Below are positions 11,735-23,344 of a DNA stretch of 64,000 nucleotides, in pieces. Each line of letters starts with the position of its first letter. The first letter of the stretch is position 1. The position numbers and the translations under genes were made by a program. Under the pieces are notes generated by a model that searched no databases, had not been told where the DNA came from, and was given only the letters and a program-made list of their open reading frames with translations. Source of the stretch: Papaver somniferum (taxonomy: Eukaryota; Streptophyta; Magnoliopsida; Ranunculales; Papaveraceae); assembly GCF_003573695.1 (NCBI RefSeq), contig NC_039359.1:94113275-94177274 (forward strand). The letters are read 5' to 3'.

Positions 11735-12567
11735 AAATTGGAAGTTGATGCGAGAAAATTGTTGCGCCGCTCTAGACAGGTCGATGATAAAGGATCTTTT
11801 GCTTATTGCTATCATGGAAATATAGTCAAGCCTTTGAAATTTGCGTAACAAGGTGTTTTCGATGGTGCCACTGCGAAATTCTATAAGCTTAAATCTAAAG
11901 TCCATCATCAGATTCCTTGTTTTTCTCAATGATGTAAAAGATTTACATTTGATTCTCCCGATGACTTGATAATATTGAATTACTTCAGAGTAGATTTCAG
12001 GTGAGTTAGATCTTCTTCTCCCATCGACTGCTTTTGGTACCCACCTATGATGAAAAATTGTTATTATGCTGTGATGGTGCTGCCTTGAATAATCCTGGTC
12101 CATCTAGTGTAGGAGTTGTAGTGAGGAATGCTTCTTTTGATTATCTTAAAGTCGTTATTTGTCATGCGTGAAGCTTCAAATTACATGGCAAAAATTTTCG
12201 CAATCACCTTTGGCCTGAAATGAGCTGTTAAGTTTGGAGAAAACTGATGTGGTGTATCAACATAAATGGTTAGCATTCTGTATTAATTATGACAGGTCAA
12301 CTTTGAACATGCTTATAAAGAAGTTAACTTCTCCGATGATAAGTTAGCCAAGAAAGGTTGCACTTTGCAGTGGGGAGAAAGGGTAAGTTACAGTAGCAGT
12401 CCTGATATCATCTCTTCTATCTAAATTCCTGTTGTACCTTATTTCAGATTCAAATAGTCCGTAGGTTTTGGGGGCTTTTTCTGGCCTCTTTGCTTATTTT
12501 CTATCTTAAATTTTTGTATTTATATTTTTCTTTTAATAAAACTTATCAAGAAGAAGAAAAAGAAAAA
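11735..12567 (+). mobile_element. 5'-truncated LINE 3' end with decayed RNase H
   Basis: At about 12071-12160 the plus strand reads CDGAALNNPGPSSVGVVVRN, the first RNase H motif of plant LINEs. It is followed after stops by a segment ending KEVNFSDDKLAKKG (12318-12360), which matches the last RNase H motif (compare REANFSADESAKQ at 3160-3190). The tail AATAAAACTTATCAAGAAG runs into an A-rich end at 12548-12567, a usual LINE 3' end. Multiple stops and shifts make it dead. Confidence 0.75.
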
Positions 12568-13209
12568 GGTGGCGGTACCCATTAAGACTTAAGAGTGCCC
12601 AACTAAGTACCTATATAATCACTAAAAAGCACTCAATTTGAGGATAGTTTTACTGTGTTCCTGCTTGTTAAGCTTTTTCCCAACATTGCTAGTAGGAGTA
12701 CCATTTTAATGAGATGGTAATAAATTTCATATATAAGACAGAGAATTTTATTATTTTGTTTTACACGAAATTTGATATACTTCTCATTAAACTGGTACCT
12801 ATTAGTAGCCACGTTTTCTTTTTCGTTTAAAAATCGAAACGTCAATGTATCACACCGTTACTTTTTCTTTTTTATGGTACTAGTATGTGACCCCCTAGAG
12901 AAGAATGCACGGTGCAAAACCTTCATTCAAGTATACTTTTTTTGAGATCAATTTGTAGGATGAAGTGTTGCAGTGTACATATCTCCCTCAAGTAGTTGCA
13001 TGCTATCGTTTATTTTATTTTTTTATTACCTTGACAGGACGGCTTCACAGTAGCAGTACACTCTTTGGTTTAGTCACACACATTTCCTAAGCGCAAAGTC
13101 CAAAGATGAAGAAAAACTTCTCTCAAGGCATTTCTTTAGGCTGTTTTCTTACTAACCAACGAAGCCTCTTTGTCCTTTGGTTTTCCCCTATAGTAATAAA
13201 ACACTAATA
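12568..13209. other. Spacer and upstream region of DUF2431 copy 1
   Basis: AT-rich with no supported gene. The last ~150 bases (13060-13209) resemble the region before copy 2 (about 19615-19724), sharing GAAGCCTCTT and GTCCTTTGGTTTTTC-like words. They probably hold the promoter and 5' leader carried along in the tandem duplication. Confidence 0.5.
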
Positions 13210-13530
13210 CTGGCGGTCAAGTCAGGGGTGGATCATGAAGAAGAAGAAACCGAAACAAGGATAAACCTTTTCCCTCTCTTCTACATCAAAATATCAAAGT
13301 GGGTTTTCATCAATTTCTGTTTTTACAACTTCTATGGTACTTTACTTTTTGATTTTCTTACATTTTTTTTTTTGGGTATTAACAGGATGAAACAGAGAAA
13401 TGGATTCAACATTACTCATCGTTGCATCAAATCCTTTTAGTGGGTGATGGAGATTTTTCATTTTCTTTGTGTTTGGCTAAAGCATTTGGTTCTGCATCAA
13501 ATATAGTGGGTACATCACTTGATCAATATG

Positions 13531-15016
13531 GTAATAACTAATAACCCTATTCTTTGTTTCTGTTTCGATGCTTCTTTTATTGGACTCAATAGTAGTAATA
13601 CCTCATTGTTGCATAAAATAATGTTGCACTTTTGTTATTTCTGGCACCAAATGAAATTGAAAAGTAGTAGTACTATTTGAATATGTTGCTTTTCTTATTT
13701 CTTAGCTCCTTTTTGTCTGTTCTGAGTATGGGAGGTTAGTACTTCAAAATCATGTTTCGTGGGTTCTCAGAATTAGTGGATGTTTCTCATTTAGAGCTTA
13801 ATTAGATCATCAACAAAAAATCAAATCCCATTCTTAAGACTTTTAATTTTAACCCTTTCATCTTTAAACTGAATTTCCTTATGGTGTTAATGAAGATGAT
13901 TCGAATGGTGCTAGAATTGTGTGCACGACCAAAATCACCTTAGGTTTCTTCCTTATACATGTTTCTAATTTTCTACAGTTTTTCTATTTCTTCTTGTATA
14001 AGTGTGTGGAGCCGAAATGCCGAATAATGTATCTTATTTGTTGTGCTGATTTGTGGTCCTTGAGGTAGGAACTTGGTTGTTGCTGTTTTTGTTTATTGTT
14101 ATTTTGCCGAATCCTAATGTCAATGTCCTAGATAACATGCTACTCTTTGTAGTTAGTTGTTTTATAAAAATTCATTATCATGCAGTATTAGGGACTATTA
14201 ATCTTCAAAGCCCTATGAAGTCAGGGGTCACGACGTTTAACTGATCAAACATTAGGAACCATGACTATTGATATGTTAATATAGATATCATTTTGCTGAA
14301 TCTCTTGAATATAACGTACTATCTGAATCCTATGAGATTAAAAAGTACAATAGAGCGCTAATCAAATTTGGACAGCTTAGAGAAGCTTGAAGCAACTCTC
14401 ACATGTAGAATTGGTGCTATGAAAAGCCATGGCTTTTGATATTCTCTGCATAATTAAGGCCACAGTAAAATATGGTTACACTGACTTGTGGGGCAGCCAT
14501 GAGATAATTTAGTGCCATTGGGTGATATATTTTGATAGCTAAATTATAATGACAGTATAAGTACCATCAGCTTACGCTTGATATATGATATTGATTTCTA
14601 AGATAAGTGCTCTCAATTTACTGGTAGCATCTGAGGTTGCCGAAAGCATCGTAGAGATTGGCTGCCATTATATCTTTTGGAATCTTTGCGGTTACGCAAG
14701 TTTGATGAGTGTTATAACTTTTAACTAACAACCCGGAGAATGTTTGTTTTGTGAAAATGATAGGAAGTAGTCTTCCTAGTATCAAACAAATATCTTCTAG
14801 CCTTTGTGAGATGGTAGTCTTGTGAAAATGATAGGAATTCATGTCTTCATATGGAACAGGAAATATCTCCTAGCTGTGTCGGAGTTTAAATATGGCATGT
14901 CTGTATATTTTACATGAGTTGATTCACAAAAGAAGAAAAGAAACTGGACATGTTTTGTTTCTGTTTTTCAACTTTTGCGGACCTTCGAAAACACTAACTA
15001 TGTATGCATGAACCAG
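13531..15016 (+). other. Intron 2 of DUF2431 copy 1
   Basis: A 1.5 kb intron bounded by GTAATA and ACCAG. It aligns in patches with the intron of copy 2 (20011-21548). No gene is seen inside it. Confidence 0.7.
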
Positions 15017-15554
15017 ATGTGGTGATTAAGAATTACCCGGATGCAAATTCAAATTTAAAGAGTTTAAGGAAACTTGGAGCGACAGTCATGCATGGCATCG
15101 ATGCCACTAAAATGAAACTTTTTCCCGACTTAAAAATGCGAAAATTCGGTCGAATTGTCTATAACTTTCCACATGCAGGATTCCATGGGAAGGAAAATGA
15201 TGTTCACATGATTAAGTAAGTTTGTTTATTTGCTCTAATTTCTATTTACTCTTATTTCAGCATTGGTAACAATTTTAGTGATATATGCATGTGTTCCTGC
15301 GTTCGTCCTCTCTATATGCACGTCGCAGTGGAATTACTATGCAAGCATTTTCTGCTGTTATATTGGATGCAGAATTTTATGGAGTATCGCTTATTGCAGA
15401 ATGTAATTTTCCTTGGAATTAGTCGTAAAATGGGAGGTGAATATAAATGATGACGAATTATCGATACCATATGTTAAAACTCATAATTATAAACGCTCCA
15501 CTGCACATGAATTAGTAAAAGAAATAAATATCTTCTTTTTGTTATTAAGCAGGC

Positions 15555-16499
15555 TGTCACCGGGTCATAGAAATCGAGGGTCTGAGCAACGTTTCAGAAT
15601 AGTGTGATCCCGGCCTTCGCCATTGAGGATCGTAGCATGTCTCAATGACTTCAATGTGTAGTTATCCAACCATCCTTTAGCCCTCACTTGGGTAACAAGC
15701 CAATGTTGCTTAGCTCGACTATAAGAAATATCTTAAACTCTGAACTTTTGACCCTTCAGGAAAGAAATCCTAAAACATTATAAAATCCTCTCAGTAATTA
15801 GAAACGCTATTTTCATGTAAAAGTATTAGGGATTCTTTTTTACCTAAATTTTTAATTCATCTCCGTTGGGAATATATCTTTAAAACATAAATTGAATTGC
15901 CAATAAAATATGTTTTCAATAGCAATTAAGTTTTTCATAAAAGAAAAAATAATTTTGTTATCATTAAATTTTAACCGTTACATATTTGTGGTTTTTAATG
16001 GTGTTAACTCCACCATAATAACATTTTCAAGAACATTTAATTATTTTGAAACTCTTGACTATAAATCAGAATTTTGGTTGGAAAAAAGAAATGAGAGAGT
16101 TTATGTTTTGGTGTTAAAAAGAATTTGGAGAGTTGTTGAGATATCTTTTGTAGTGAGAGAGTTTTTTCTTTTTTATGACTTGAGTTTACAAAAGAAAAGA
16201 TTTTTATAGAAAGAAAAATAAGTGTGTGAACATTTCTTATTTTTGTAAATGAGTTTCTGAGCAAAAATGAAGTGTAGAAGTTTCACATCCTCTCACCGTG
16301 CAAGAGTGATTGTGTAAGAGATTGATCTCGGCTGTTTTATCTTGGGGACGACGCGCCGCTGAAGAACTGCTTGCACAATCGTGGGCAGAGCCGCGAAACG
16401 TCATAAAGAAAACGACCTAGTCCGCGACTCAGTCATAACATTTGTTTCGTGTTTGGTTTTTATTTTTTGTGCAGGCATAATTCAGCAATAATTCCAACA
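15555..16499 (-). mobile_element. Copia-type LTR in intron 3 of DUF2431 copy 1
   Basis: On the minus strand the element starts TGTTGGAATTATTGCTGAA and ends CCCGGTGACA, a TG...CA pair. Just upstream on the same strand (16500-16512) is the purine-rich GATAGGGAGAT, a likely polypurine tract, so this would be a 3' LTR with a short internal remnant to about 16565. Comparison with intron 3 of copy 2 (21747-21919) shows that about 1.2 kb is extra here. Boundaries rest on the TG/CA rule; no target duplication was confirmed. Confidence 0.5.
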
Positions 16500-17660
16500 A
16501 TCTCCCTATCACATGTTTATTTCAGAAAAGATATTTATGAAGTCTTCACGCTGCTTTGATATTCTTACCAAGTTTTCTTTATTGCGGTGATGTAGGAGAC
16601 ACAAAGCTTTAGTGCAGGGGTTTTTCAGGAATGCAAGCCAGATGCTTTGACCCTCTGGTAAAGTTCACATTAGCCATAAGACAACAACACCATATGACAA
16701 ATGGGACCTCAAATATCTTGCTATGAAACACAATTTGGCATTGGTTGGTTGTGACAAATTTAGAAAAGAAGACTATCCAGGTTACAGAAACAAGAAAGGA
16801 TCTGGGCGAAGATGTAATGAGTCGTTTCGTTTAGGAGAATGCAGTACTTTCAAGTTTGAGTTTTTACACTGTGTGAAGAAGTATGCTCCTGGTTACATTC
16901 ACTCTCCACCCTACCAATATCAAAGAACTCAGCTACAAGTTCAAAACCCACGTTTCTTTGAGCGTTGTCACCATACCGCACTTCCTAGAAATCAAGGGGT
17001 ACCATTACAAACTCAACAATTGCCTTCTCGACCTCAAAACTGAATTCAGTTTGATGCTGGTTATCCTCATCTCATGTAGAAGTGAATATGCCAAGTAACT
17101 TCAGGTACTCTGATTTCCCATATGCCCCGAAGATTTCTGATGAATGGTTTAGGATCTTACATTGGGTGTTTTGCGAACACTGAGAATGTTCATGAAACTC
17201 TATGAACTGGATTTGCTAGATACATGGTAGAAGTTAAATAAATAAATACTAATGGTCGATAAGCAGTAGATGGGATGAAATTATATAGTTTTGGGTTGGA
17301 AAGCTTGGTGCATTTGGTCGTACTGGTGAAATATTAAGTATCTTGTTATAGGGGCGGCAGTGTGATAATAGTGTCCCGCTAATTGGTTAGGAGTTGTCCA
17401 AATGGTTTTGTTAATTGTCTAGATTACCTTTCCCATATTTTTACCTAAATCAAAGCTAAATTGAAAATCTGTTTTTTTTCTTCTCTTCTCCTCCCATCAA
17501 CCGTAACCTCCATTAAAACTGAAAATTTTATCGTCTTCGATTAATCAGCAATTCGAAAATTAATCAAGTATAATAACTTGTATAAGGTATGTTATGAAAA
17601 ACCCAGTTAGGGTTTAGTTTATTTTGTCCGATTTAAGTTCAATTTCTATCAGAAATTAGA

Positions 17661-17800
17661 GTTTTAGGTGAAAATTGAAATTGAAATTTCTGGGTTTATG
17701 TGAGTTACGGTTGATTTTAACTCTATTACGGTTTTAGGTGAAAATTGAAATTGAAATTTCTGGGTTTATGTGAGTTACGGTTGATTTTAACTCTATTACG
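17661..17800. repeat. Perfect 70-bp tandem duplication
   Basis: 17661-17730 and 17731-17800 are identical and in direct tandem. Each contains AGTTACGGTTGATTTTAACTC. Identity suggests a recent event inside the transposon. Confidence 0.92.
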
Positions 17801-18122
17801 AACCGTAACTGGAGAATTTGATGTTGTTACGGTTGGTAATAGTTCAATTATCAACCTATGTTCTTATATCTGAGAATTTTCTTCAGTTACGGTTGGTATC
17901 GAGCATTTGGTTACCAACCGTAACTCAGTTACGGTTGGTGTCGCGCATTTGGTTACCAACCGTAAATGAGTTACGGTTCGTATCGAGCATTTAGTTACCA
18001 ACCGTAACTGGTTTTACAATTGGTTTTCCCCAAATTTAACCAGTTACGGTTGGTAGTTCATCTTTTACGAACCGTAACTATGGACTACGGTTGGTTACGA
18101 GCAAAATGTCAACTGTAATTAG
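17775..18122. repeat. Array of GTTACGGTTGGT hairpins
   Basis: Inverted repeats with arms AGTTACGGTTGGT and ACCAACCGTAACT and 14-15 base loops (such as ATCGAGCATTTGGTT) lie head to tail at 17885-17925, 17927-17966 and 17969-18009. Looser versions are at 17775-17811, 17829-17856, 18042-18079 and 18085-18122. The first has a 13-bp perfect stem. They may be transposase-binding or structure-forming sites; that role is inference. Confidence 0.88.
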
Positions 18123-18553
18123 CTCTGAAAATGTAAGAAATTGAATTTTTTTACGTATTTGAGCAACAAAAAGCTAGTTGGGATTAATTTAGAAGTATAC
18201 CTGGTCATTTTCAGGTACTGGGTTTTCACTTTGTTGGTTAATTTCTTCAATTGATTGGGATTTACCTTCACTTTGGGTTAAAACTTTTCTACCATCTCCA
18301 AATTTTATTTTATTTTTAAATTCTAAAATCTGATTTTATTTTGATTTTGAGTTAATATAAGTGAAATTAATCATTAACATATTAAACTTGATTATCATCA
18401 CTAAAATAGGTTATCAATTATGAGGATTCATTTGTCATTTCCAGTCTTTTTGATAAGGGACATCTTGAATGATCATGTAATGATCCTTTTTGTCCTATTA
18501 GATTGCCGCCCTCTAATAAACCATGCCGCCCCTATAACTGGTTACAATATTAA

Positions 18554-19724
18554 ACCGCCATTGTCTGAAGTGGTTTTTTTTGAAGTCCCATAATTTTGTG
18601 TAGCTGTTACTGCCGAACAGTTTATGCTTCTTGGCCGTTGAGGCTGAGTTTTTTGAAGTTGTTTTGTCTGGGAAGTTCCCAGTTTTTGTGCAGTATCTGT
18701 TGGATTTTTCTTCTGAGACTGAAGTCCCTTGTGCAGTGAAACTTAAGTACATATTCAGTTTATATATATATATGCTAATTCTGGGAAATTTAAGGTTATT
18801 TGTACTTTGGTATGTAGGTTGACTCCAGCACTGGATTTTGATACGTAGTTCTGGGAAAATTTAAGAGAAGGACCATATCTTGACTGTCAACGGCCACGTT
18901 TGACTCTATGTAAACAAAACCTACCCGAGTTTATGGCAACAAGTTCTTGGAAGGCTTAAGATATAAACTCCTGTAGTTCTGTGCAACTCCAGATCAATTT
19001 GTCTTTCGTTGCTTCATGTTAACTGGAGCGTTGAGAATATTGAGTTCCAAATGAAGGTTTGATCTTGCAATGCGGCACATTCCTGTAGCATATAATTTCA
19101 CTTTGGATTATAAAGTTCGTTCTTCTAAGCAAGGACTGAATATTGGAGTTTCACCAAGGGTTTCTGGCTTTGGAATTAGTGGATTGCCGGTCACCAAACC
19201 TACACCATTTGTTTTTGCTAAGTCGAGATCTTGATTCAACATTTGATTGAGCCTGAGCTAGATGTTAAACCGTTTGACTCAGAAGTATATGAGCCAGATA
19301 CAACTTTCTGGTTAGACTAAAGTTTTCCATAATCAATTAACTATGACATCTATCAATTTTTTAAGTCAGGTGTAACGTAAGTCCAACTCAGATGTGCCGA
19401 GTCAAATTCAGATTAGTCGGGAAAATTACGAACAGTACTCTCCGCACAAAACAACAGATTTAAAATAGTTTGAAAATATCTGCATGCAATCCACATGTAA
19501 AAACCATTGTATAAATGATTCAAGTGACCGACGGGTAAAGATTTAAAATTCAAAACATCAATTGTGAGTCAACGTTACTTTCTTTCTAGCATTTGTTTTT
19601 TTTTTTTCTATTACCTTCACACTTCAGTATGCATTCCTTCCTTGTTAAGGAAGCCTCTTAGAGTATCAGTCAGTCCTTTGGTTTTTCACTTTTCCGAGAT
19701 AGAAAGTGTAAAAGAACACTGAAA
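18554..19724. other. End of duplicated segment 1, spacer, upstream of copy 2
   Basis: 18546 to about 18840 aligns with 22700-22990 (downstream of copy 2) and marks the end of the first duplicated block. A 54-codon plus-strand ORF from ATG near 19072 has no recognised domain. 19600-19724 aligns with the upstream region of copy 1. Confidence 0.5.
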
Positions 19725-22444
19725 ATGGCGGTCAACTCAAGGGTTGTTTCACGTAGAAGAAGAAGCTAAAACCGAAACAAGGGTAAACTTTTTCCCTCTC
19801 TTCCACAAATTATAAAAAACTTCTTTTTTTTTTTTTTTTTTTTTTAAGTTTGGTTTTGACAGAATGATGAAACAGAGAAACGGATCAAACATTACTCATC
19901 GTTGCATCAAATCCTTTTAGTGGGTGATGGAGATTTTTCAATTTCATTATGTTTGGCTAAAGCATTTGGTTCTGCATCAAATATGGTGGCTACATCACTT
20001 GATCAATATGGTATTATCGACTCTTCACCCTACTCTACTCTTTGTTTCTGTTCCAATGGTAATACCTTGCTGTTGCAAAAGTGAAATTGCACTTTTGCAA
20101 TTTAGGAATTTTTGGTATACCAAATGAAATTGGAAAGTAGCTAGTCCAAAGATACTAGTATATGTGTATCTTCTCGAATGTTTGTGGACTTGTTTCCTAG
20201 ATTCCTTTTTGTCTGTAGTTCTGATTTTTGGAGGTTACTATTTCTTGAAAATCATGTTTCATGGGTTCTCAGAATTATACTTTTACGAGTTAAATTCATT
20301 CTTTTTTGCATTTGTGTCACGTTATTAATTTTATTAACGCAAGTAAATGTTTTTCACTCAGGGTTAACTAGATCACCAACATAAAATCGAACCCCATTCT
20401 TACGACTTTTAACCCTTTCATCTATACACTGAATTTTGAGATTTCCATAGGGTTAGAGGTTTAAGATGCATGGATATGGTGTTAGGTCAGTTACGTGACG
20501 AGTGACGATAATCTGAATGGTGCTAAAATTGTGTGCACAACCAATCAGCTAATTTTTTAATCTCCACGTGGTCCAAAATCATCTCAGATTTCTCTATGTT
20601 GGATGTTTCCTTATTCAGGTGTGGAGCTTAATAATTACTACTTGTTGTGTTGACTTGTAGGTTTTGATCTAGGAACATGGTTGTTGCTGTTTTGGCTATT
20701 GTTGTTTTGCGAAATCCTAAATATCAACGTCTTACATAACAAACTGCTCTTTGTGTTAGTTGTTTCCCAAGGTCAGTGTTGGGGACTATTGATCTTCAAA
20801 GCCTTAGCCCCTAGGAAGTCACTACGTCAAACATTAGGGACCATGCCAATTGATATGTGAAAGTACATCCGAGTATTACTTTGCTGAAAATCGCTTGAAT
20901 ACAGTGTATTGATTATAACTATATGAATCGCTGGAAGTTAAGAAGTCAAATAGAGCGCTAAACAAAATTGGAGAGCTTAGAGAAACCTGTCGCAACTCTC
21001 ATGTGTAGAATTGGTGCTATGGAAGGCAGTGTCTCTTGAAATACTCTGTATAACTTTAGAGTCACAGTAAAACACGGTTAGACTGACTTGTGCGGCAACA
21101 ATGAGATAATTTTGGGTCCTATTTTGATGGATAAAGTTACAAGGACAGTGTGAGAGGTGCCATCTGCTTGCCCTTGATATATGATATTGATCTGTAAGTT
21201 AAGTGCTCTCAGCTTACTGGTAGAGATTGACTACCATATATGCCATTTGGAATGTTTCCGCTTACACAAGTTTGATGAGGGTTATAAGTAACTCCAGACG
21301 GCATGGTTGTTTTGTGAAAATGATAGGAACTCATGCCTTTCTATGAGACAGGAAATATCTCCTAGCTGAGTTTGAGTTTGATTATGGCTGTCTTTGAAAT
21401 TTACATGAGTGAATTCACAAATGAATAAAAGAAACACAACTTGTTTTCATCTTGTTTTCTTTTTTCAACTTTTGCGGACTTTTTAAAATACTAACTACGT
21501 AATCATGATGTAATAATTACAAAAAACAACTACGTAATCATGAACCAGATGTGGTGACTAAGAATTACCCCGACGCAAAATCAAATTTGGTGAGTTTAAG
21601 GAAACTTGGAGCGACAATCATGCATGGTGTGGATGGCACTGAAATGGAATTTTTTCCTGACTTTGAAAAGCGGAAGTTGGATCGCATTGTATTTAACTTT
21701 CACATGCAGGATTCTATATAAAGGAAAATGATGCTCGCATGATTAAGTAAGTTTTTTGTTCTTTGTAATTTCGATTTACTGTTATTTCAGCATTGTGTAA
21801 TAATGTTAGTGATATATGCATGTGTTCCTGCCTTCCTCCCCTATATATGCACGTTGCAGTGGAATTACTACGTAAACGTTTTCTGTTGTTACAAATTTTT
21901 CTTTGCTGTGGTGATATAGGATGCACAAAGATCTATTGCTGGGGTTTTTCAGGAATGCAAGCCAGATGCTTAGACCCTCTGGTAAAATTCACATTAACCA
22001 CAAGACAACAACACCATATCACAAATGGGACCTCAAAGATCTTGCTATGAAACATGATTTGGCATTGGTTGGTTGTGTTGAATTCAGAGAAGAAGACTAT
22101 CCAGGTTACAGAAACAAGAAAGGATCTGGGCCAGAATGTAATGGATATATTCAAGTTTAGGAGAATGCAGTACTTTCAAGTTTAAGTTTTTCCACTACTT
22201 GAAGAAGTCTGCTTCTGGATATATTCATAGTCCACTGTACCAAATACAAAGATATCACCCACAAGTTCAGAACCTACCTTTGCGTGAGCCTGGTCATCTT
22301 ACCGCACTTCTTCGAAATCAAGGGGTACCACTACAAACTTATAATGCTAATAATCCCACTACCACTAGGCACCAAGTTCAACATTTTCCTTCTCAACCTC
22401 AAAACCAAATTCTATTTGATGTTGGTTATCCTATCCTCTTGTAG
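19725..22444 (+). pseudogene. BMT5-like (DUF2431) Rossmann-fold protein, copy 2, broken
   Basis: Exons by alignment to copy 1: 19725-19782, 19863-20010, 21549-21746 and 21920-22444. It keeps the ATG (19725-19727) and a proper GT donor (19783) that copy 1 lost, and the glycine loop LLVGDGDFSISLCLA in exon 2. It carries other damage. A 7-bp gain in exon 1 puts a stop at AGC TAA. One base is lost near 21700 in the FPHAG motif, giving TAA at 21719-21721. A 2-bp shift in exon 4 gives TAG at 22158-22160 before the conserved CSTFKF block. The downstream frame 22199-22444 is the displaced C-terminus. Intron 3 (21747-21919) is short and lacks the LTR found in copy 1. The family is linked to 25S rRNA m3U methylation; this copy is unlikely to work. 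Confidence 0.82.
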
Positions 22445-23197
22445 AAGTGTCAAGTAACTTTTGGCACTTTGGTTCACCATATCCTCCGAGAATGTTTTAA
22501 GATCTATCATGGGTATTTTGCAAACACTGAGAATGTTCGGGAGAATGGGCTACCACATTTGGTGGCTTGTTCATGAAACTTTGAGAAATGGATTTGATAG
22601 ATACATGGTAAAGGCAAAAGAAATGATAAATATTAATGGTTGATAAGCAGTAGATGGGCTGAAATTATGTAGTTTTGGGTTGGAAAGCTTGTACTTGTAA
22701 AATATTAAACTGCGACTGTCTGATATGTTGTTTTTTTTGTTGAAGTCCCCTAATTTTGTGTAGGCTCTGATGTTTTTACTGCTGAACAGGTTATGCTTCT
22801 TTGTTGTTGAGGCTGAGTTCTGTGAAGTTCTTTTTCCTGGGAAGTTCCCAGATTATGTGCAGTATCTGTTGGATTTTTCATACTTTTTGTTCTGTTGCTG
22901 AAGTCCATTGTACATTGAAACTTAAGTTTATATCCAAATTATATGTATGCTAGTATGAAGGTTATTTGTACTTTGCTACGTAGTTTGAGTCCAACTCTTT
23001 AGTTCTTCGAAAATCAAGAGTTGGTGCTTTGGACCATTTCTTCACCACGTTTGACTCAAATTAATTTTAAACAAAACCGTCCAGATTGGCAACAAGTTTT
23101 GGGAGGCTGGAGAGTATATTGAGTTTCAATTTCAAGAGATTGTAATCATTATTAGCTCATTGACTGACATGTTGTACTAGGTGGTTGAAAACCGCAC
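22445..23197. other. Downstream flank of DUF2431 copy 2
   Basis: Aligns with the flank of copy 1 (17060-17337, then 18546-18840), including TAAGCAGTAGATGGG and the unoccupied AATATTAA site near 22700. No gene is seen. Confidence 0.65.
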
Positions 23198-23313
23198 GAT
23201 TTATAAAAGGGATACCAGTCCTACTATGCTGATACCATTTCATCGATCCAACGGTTTGTGCTATATGAAACGATGTCAGCACTTAGTAGAACTGGTATCC
23301 CCTTTATAAATCA
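23198..23313. mobile_element. Palindromic MITE (~116 bp)
   Basis: The left arm GATTTATAAAAGGGATACCAG and the reverse complement of the right arm (23266-23313) pair over about 45 bp with few mismatches around a central ~22-bp loop. GAAAACC occurs on both sides (about 23187 and 23316) and may be part of a target duplication, but the exact border is unclear. Confidence 0.75.
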
Positions 23314-23344
23314 CGGAAAACCAGGAAGATAAGGTACCCATAAC

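Larger units (their letters stand above)
13210..17043 (+). pseudogene. BMT5-like (DUF2431) Rossmann-fold protein, copy 1, broken
   Basis: Four exons can be aligned to copy 2: 13210-13260, 13386-13530, 15017-15215 and 16596-17043. They encode the fold related to 25S rRNA (uridine-N3) methyltransferase Bmt5 (Arabidopsis At4g26485-like). The SAM-binding glycine loop LLVGDGDFSFSLCLA is in exon 2, a GATVMHGIDATKM strand and the FPHAGFHGKE motif are in exon 3, and the GKVHISHK and CSTFKF blocks are in exon 4. Lesions: the expected ATG is CTG at 13210-13212; the first donor is AT instead of GT at 13261; arginine codon AGA of copy 2 is TGA at 16648-16650. Intron 3 has grown to 1.4 kb through an LTR insertion. 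Rescue by another start would not cure the TGA, so it is probably a pseudogene. Confidence 0.82.
17338..18545. mobile_element. 1.2 kb TIR DNA transposon (non-autonomous, MULE- or hAT-like)
   Basis: Terminal inverted repeats of 22 bp match at 19 positions. The left is 17338-17359 and the right is 18524-18545; both share GTTATAGGGGCGGCA. An exact 8-bp target duplication AATATTAA lies at 17330-17337 and 18546-18553. The related sequence downstream of DUF2431 copy 2 (near 22700) has a single AATATTAA and no insert, which is an empty site. No transposase ORF is present. TIR length and an 8-bp duplication fit Mutator-like or hAT classes. The interior holds a 70-bp direct duplication and a hairpin array. 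Confidence 0.85.

Noticed and set aside
16723..17098. Separate gene from the ATG at 16723
   Set aside because: It is the C-terminal part of DUF2431 copy 1 downstream of TGA 16648-16650; the internal Met is not a natural start.
19072..19236. 54-codon ORF starting MRHIPVAYNF
   Set aside because: No domain, no splice context and not present in the other duplicate. It is kept only as a note in the spacer entry.
19902..20084. 60-codon ORF as an independent small gene
   Set aside because: It is exon 2 of DUF2431 copy 2 read into the intron.
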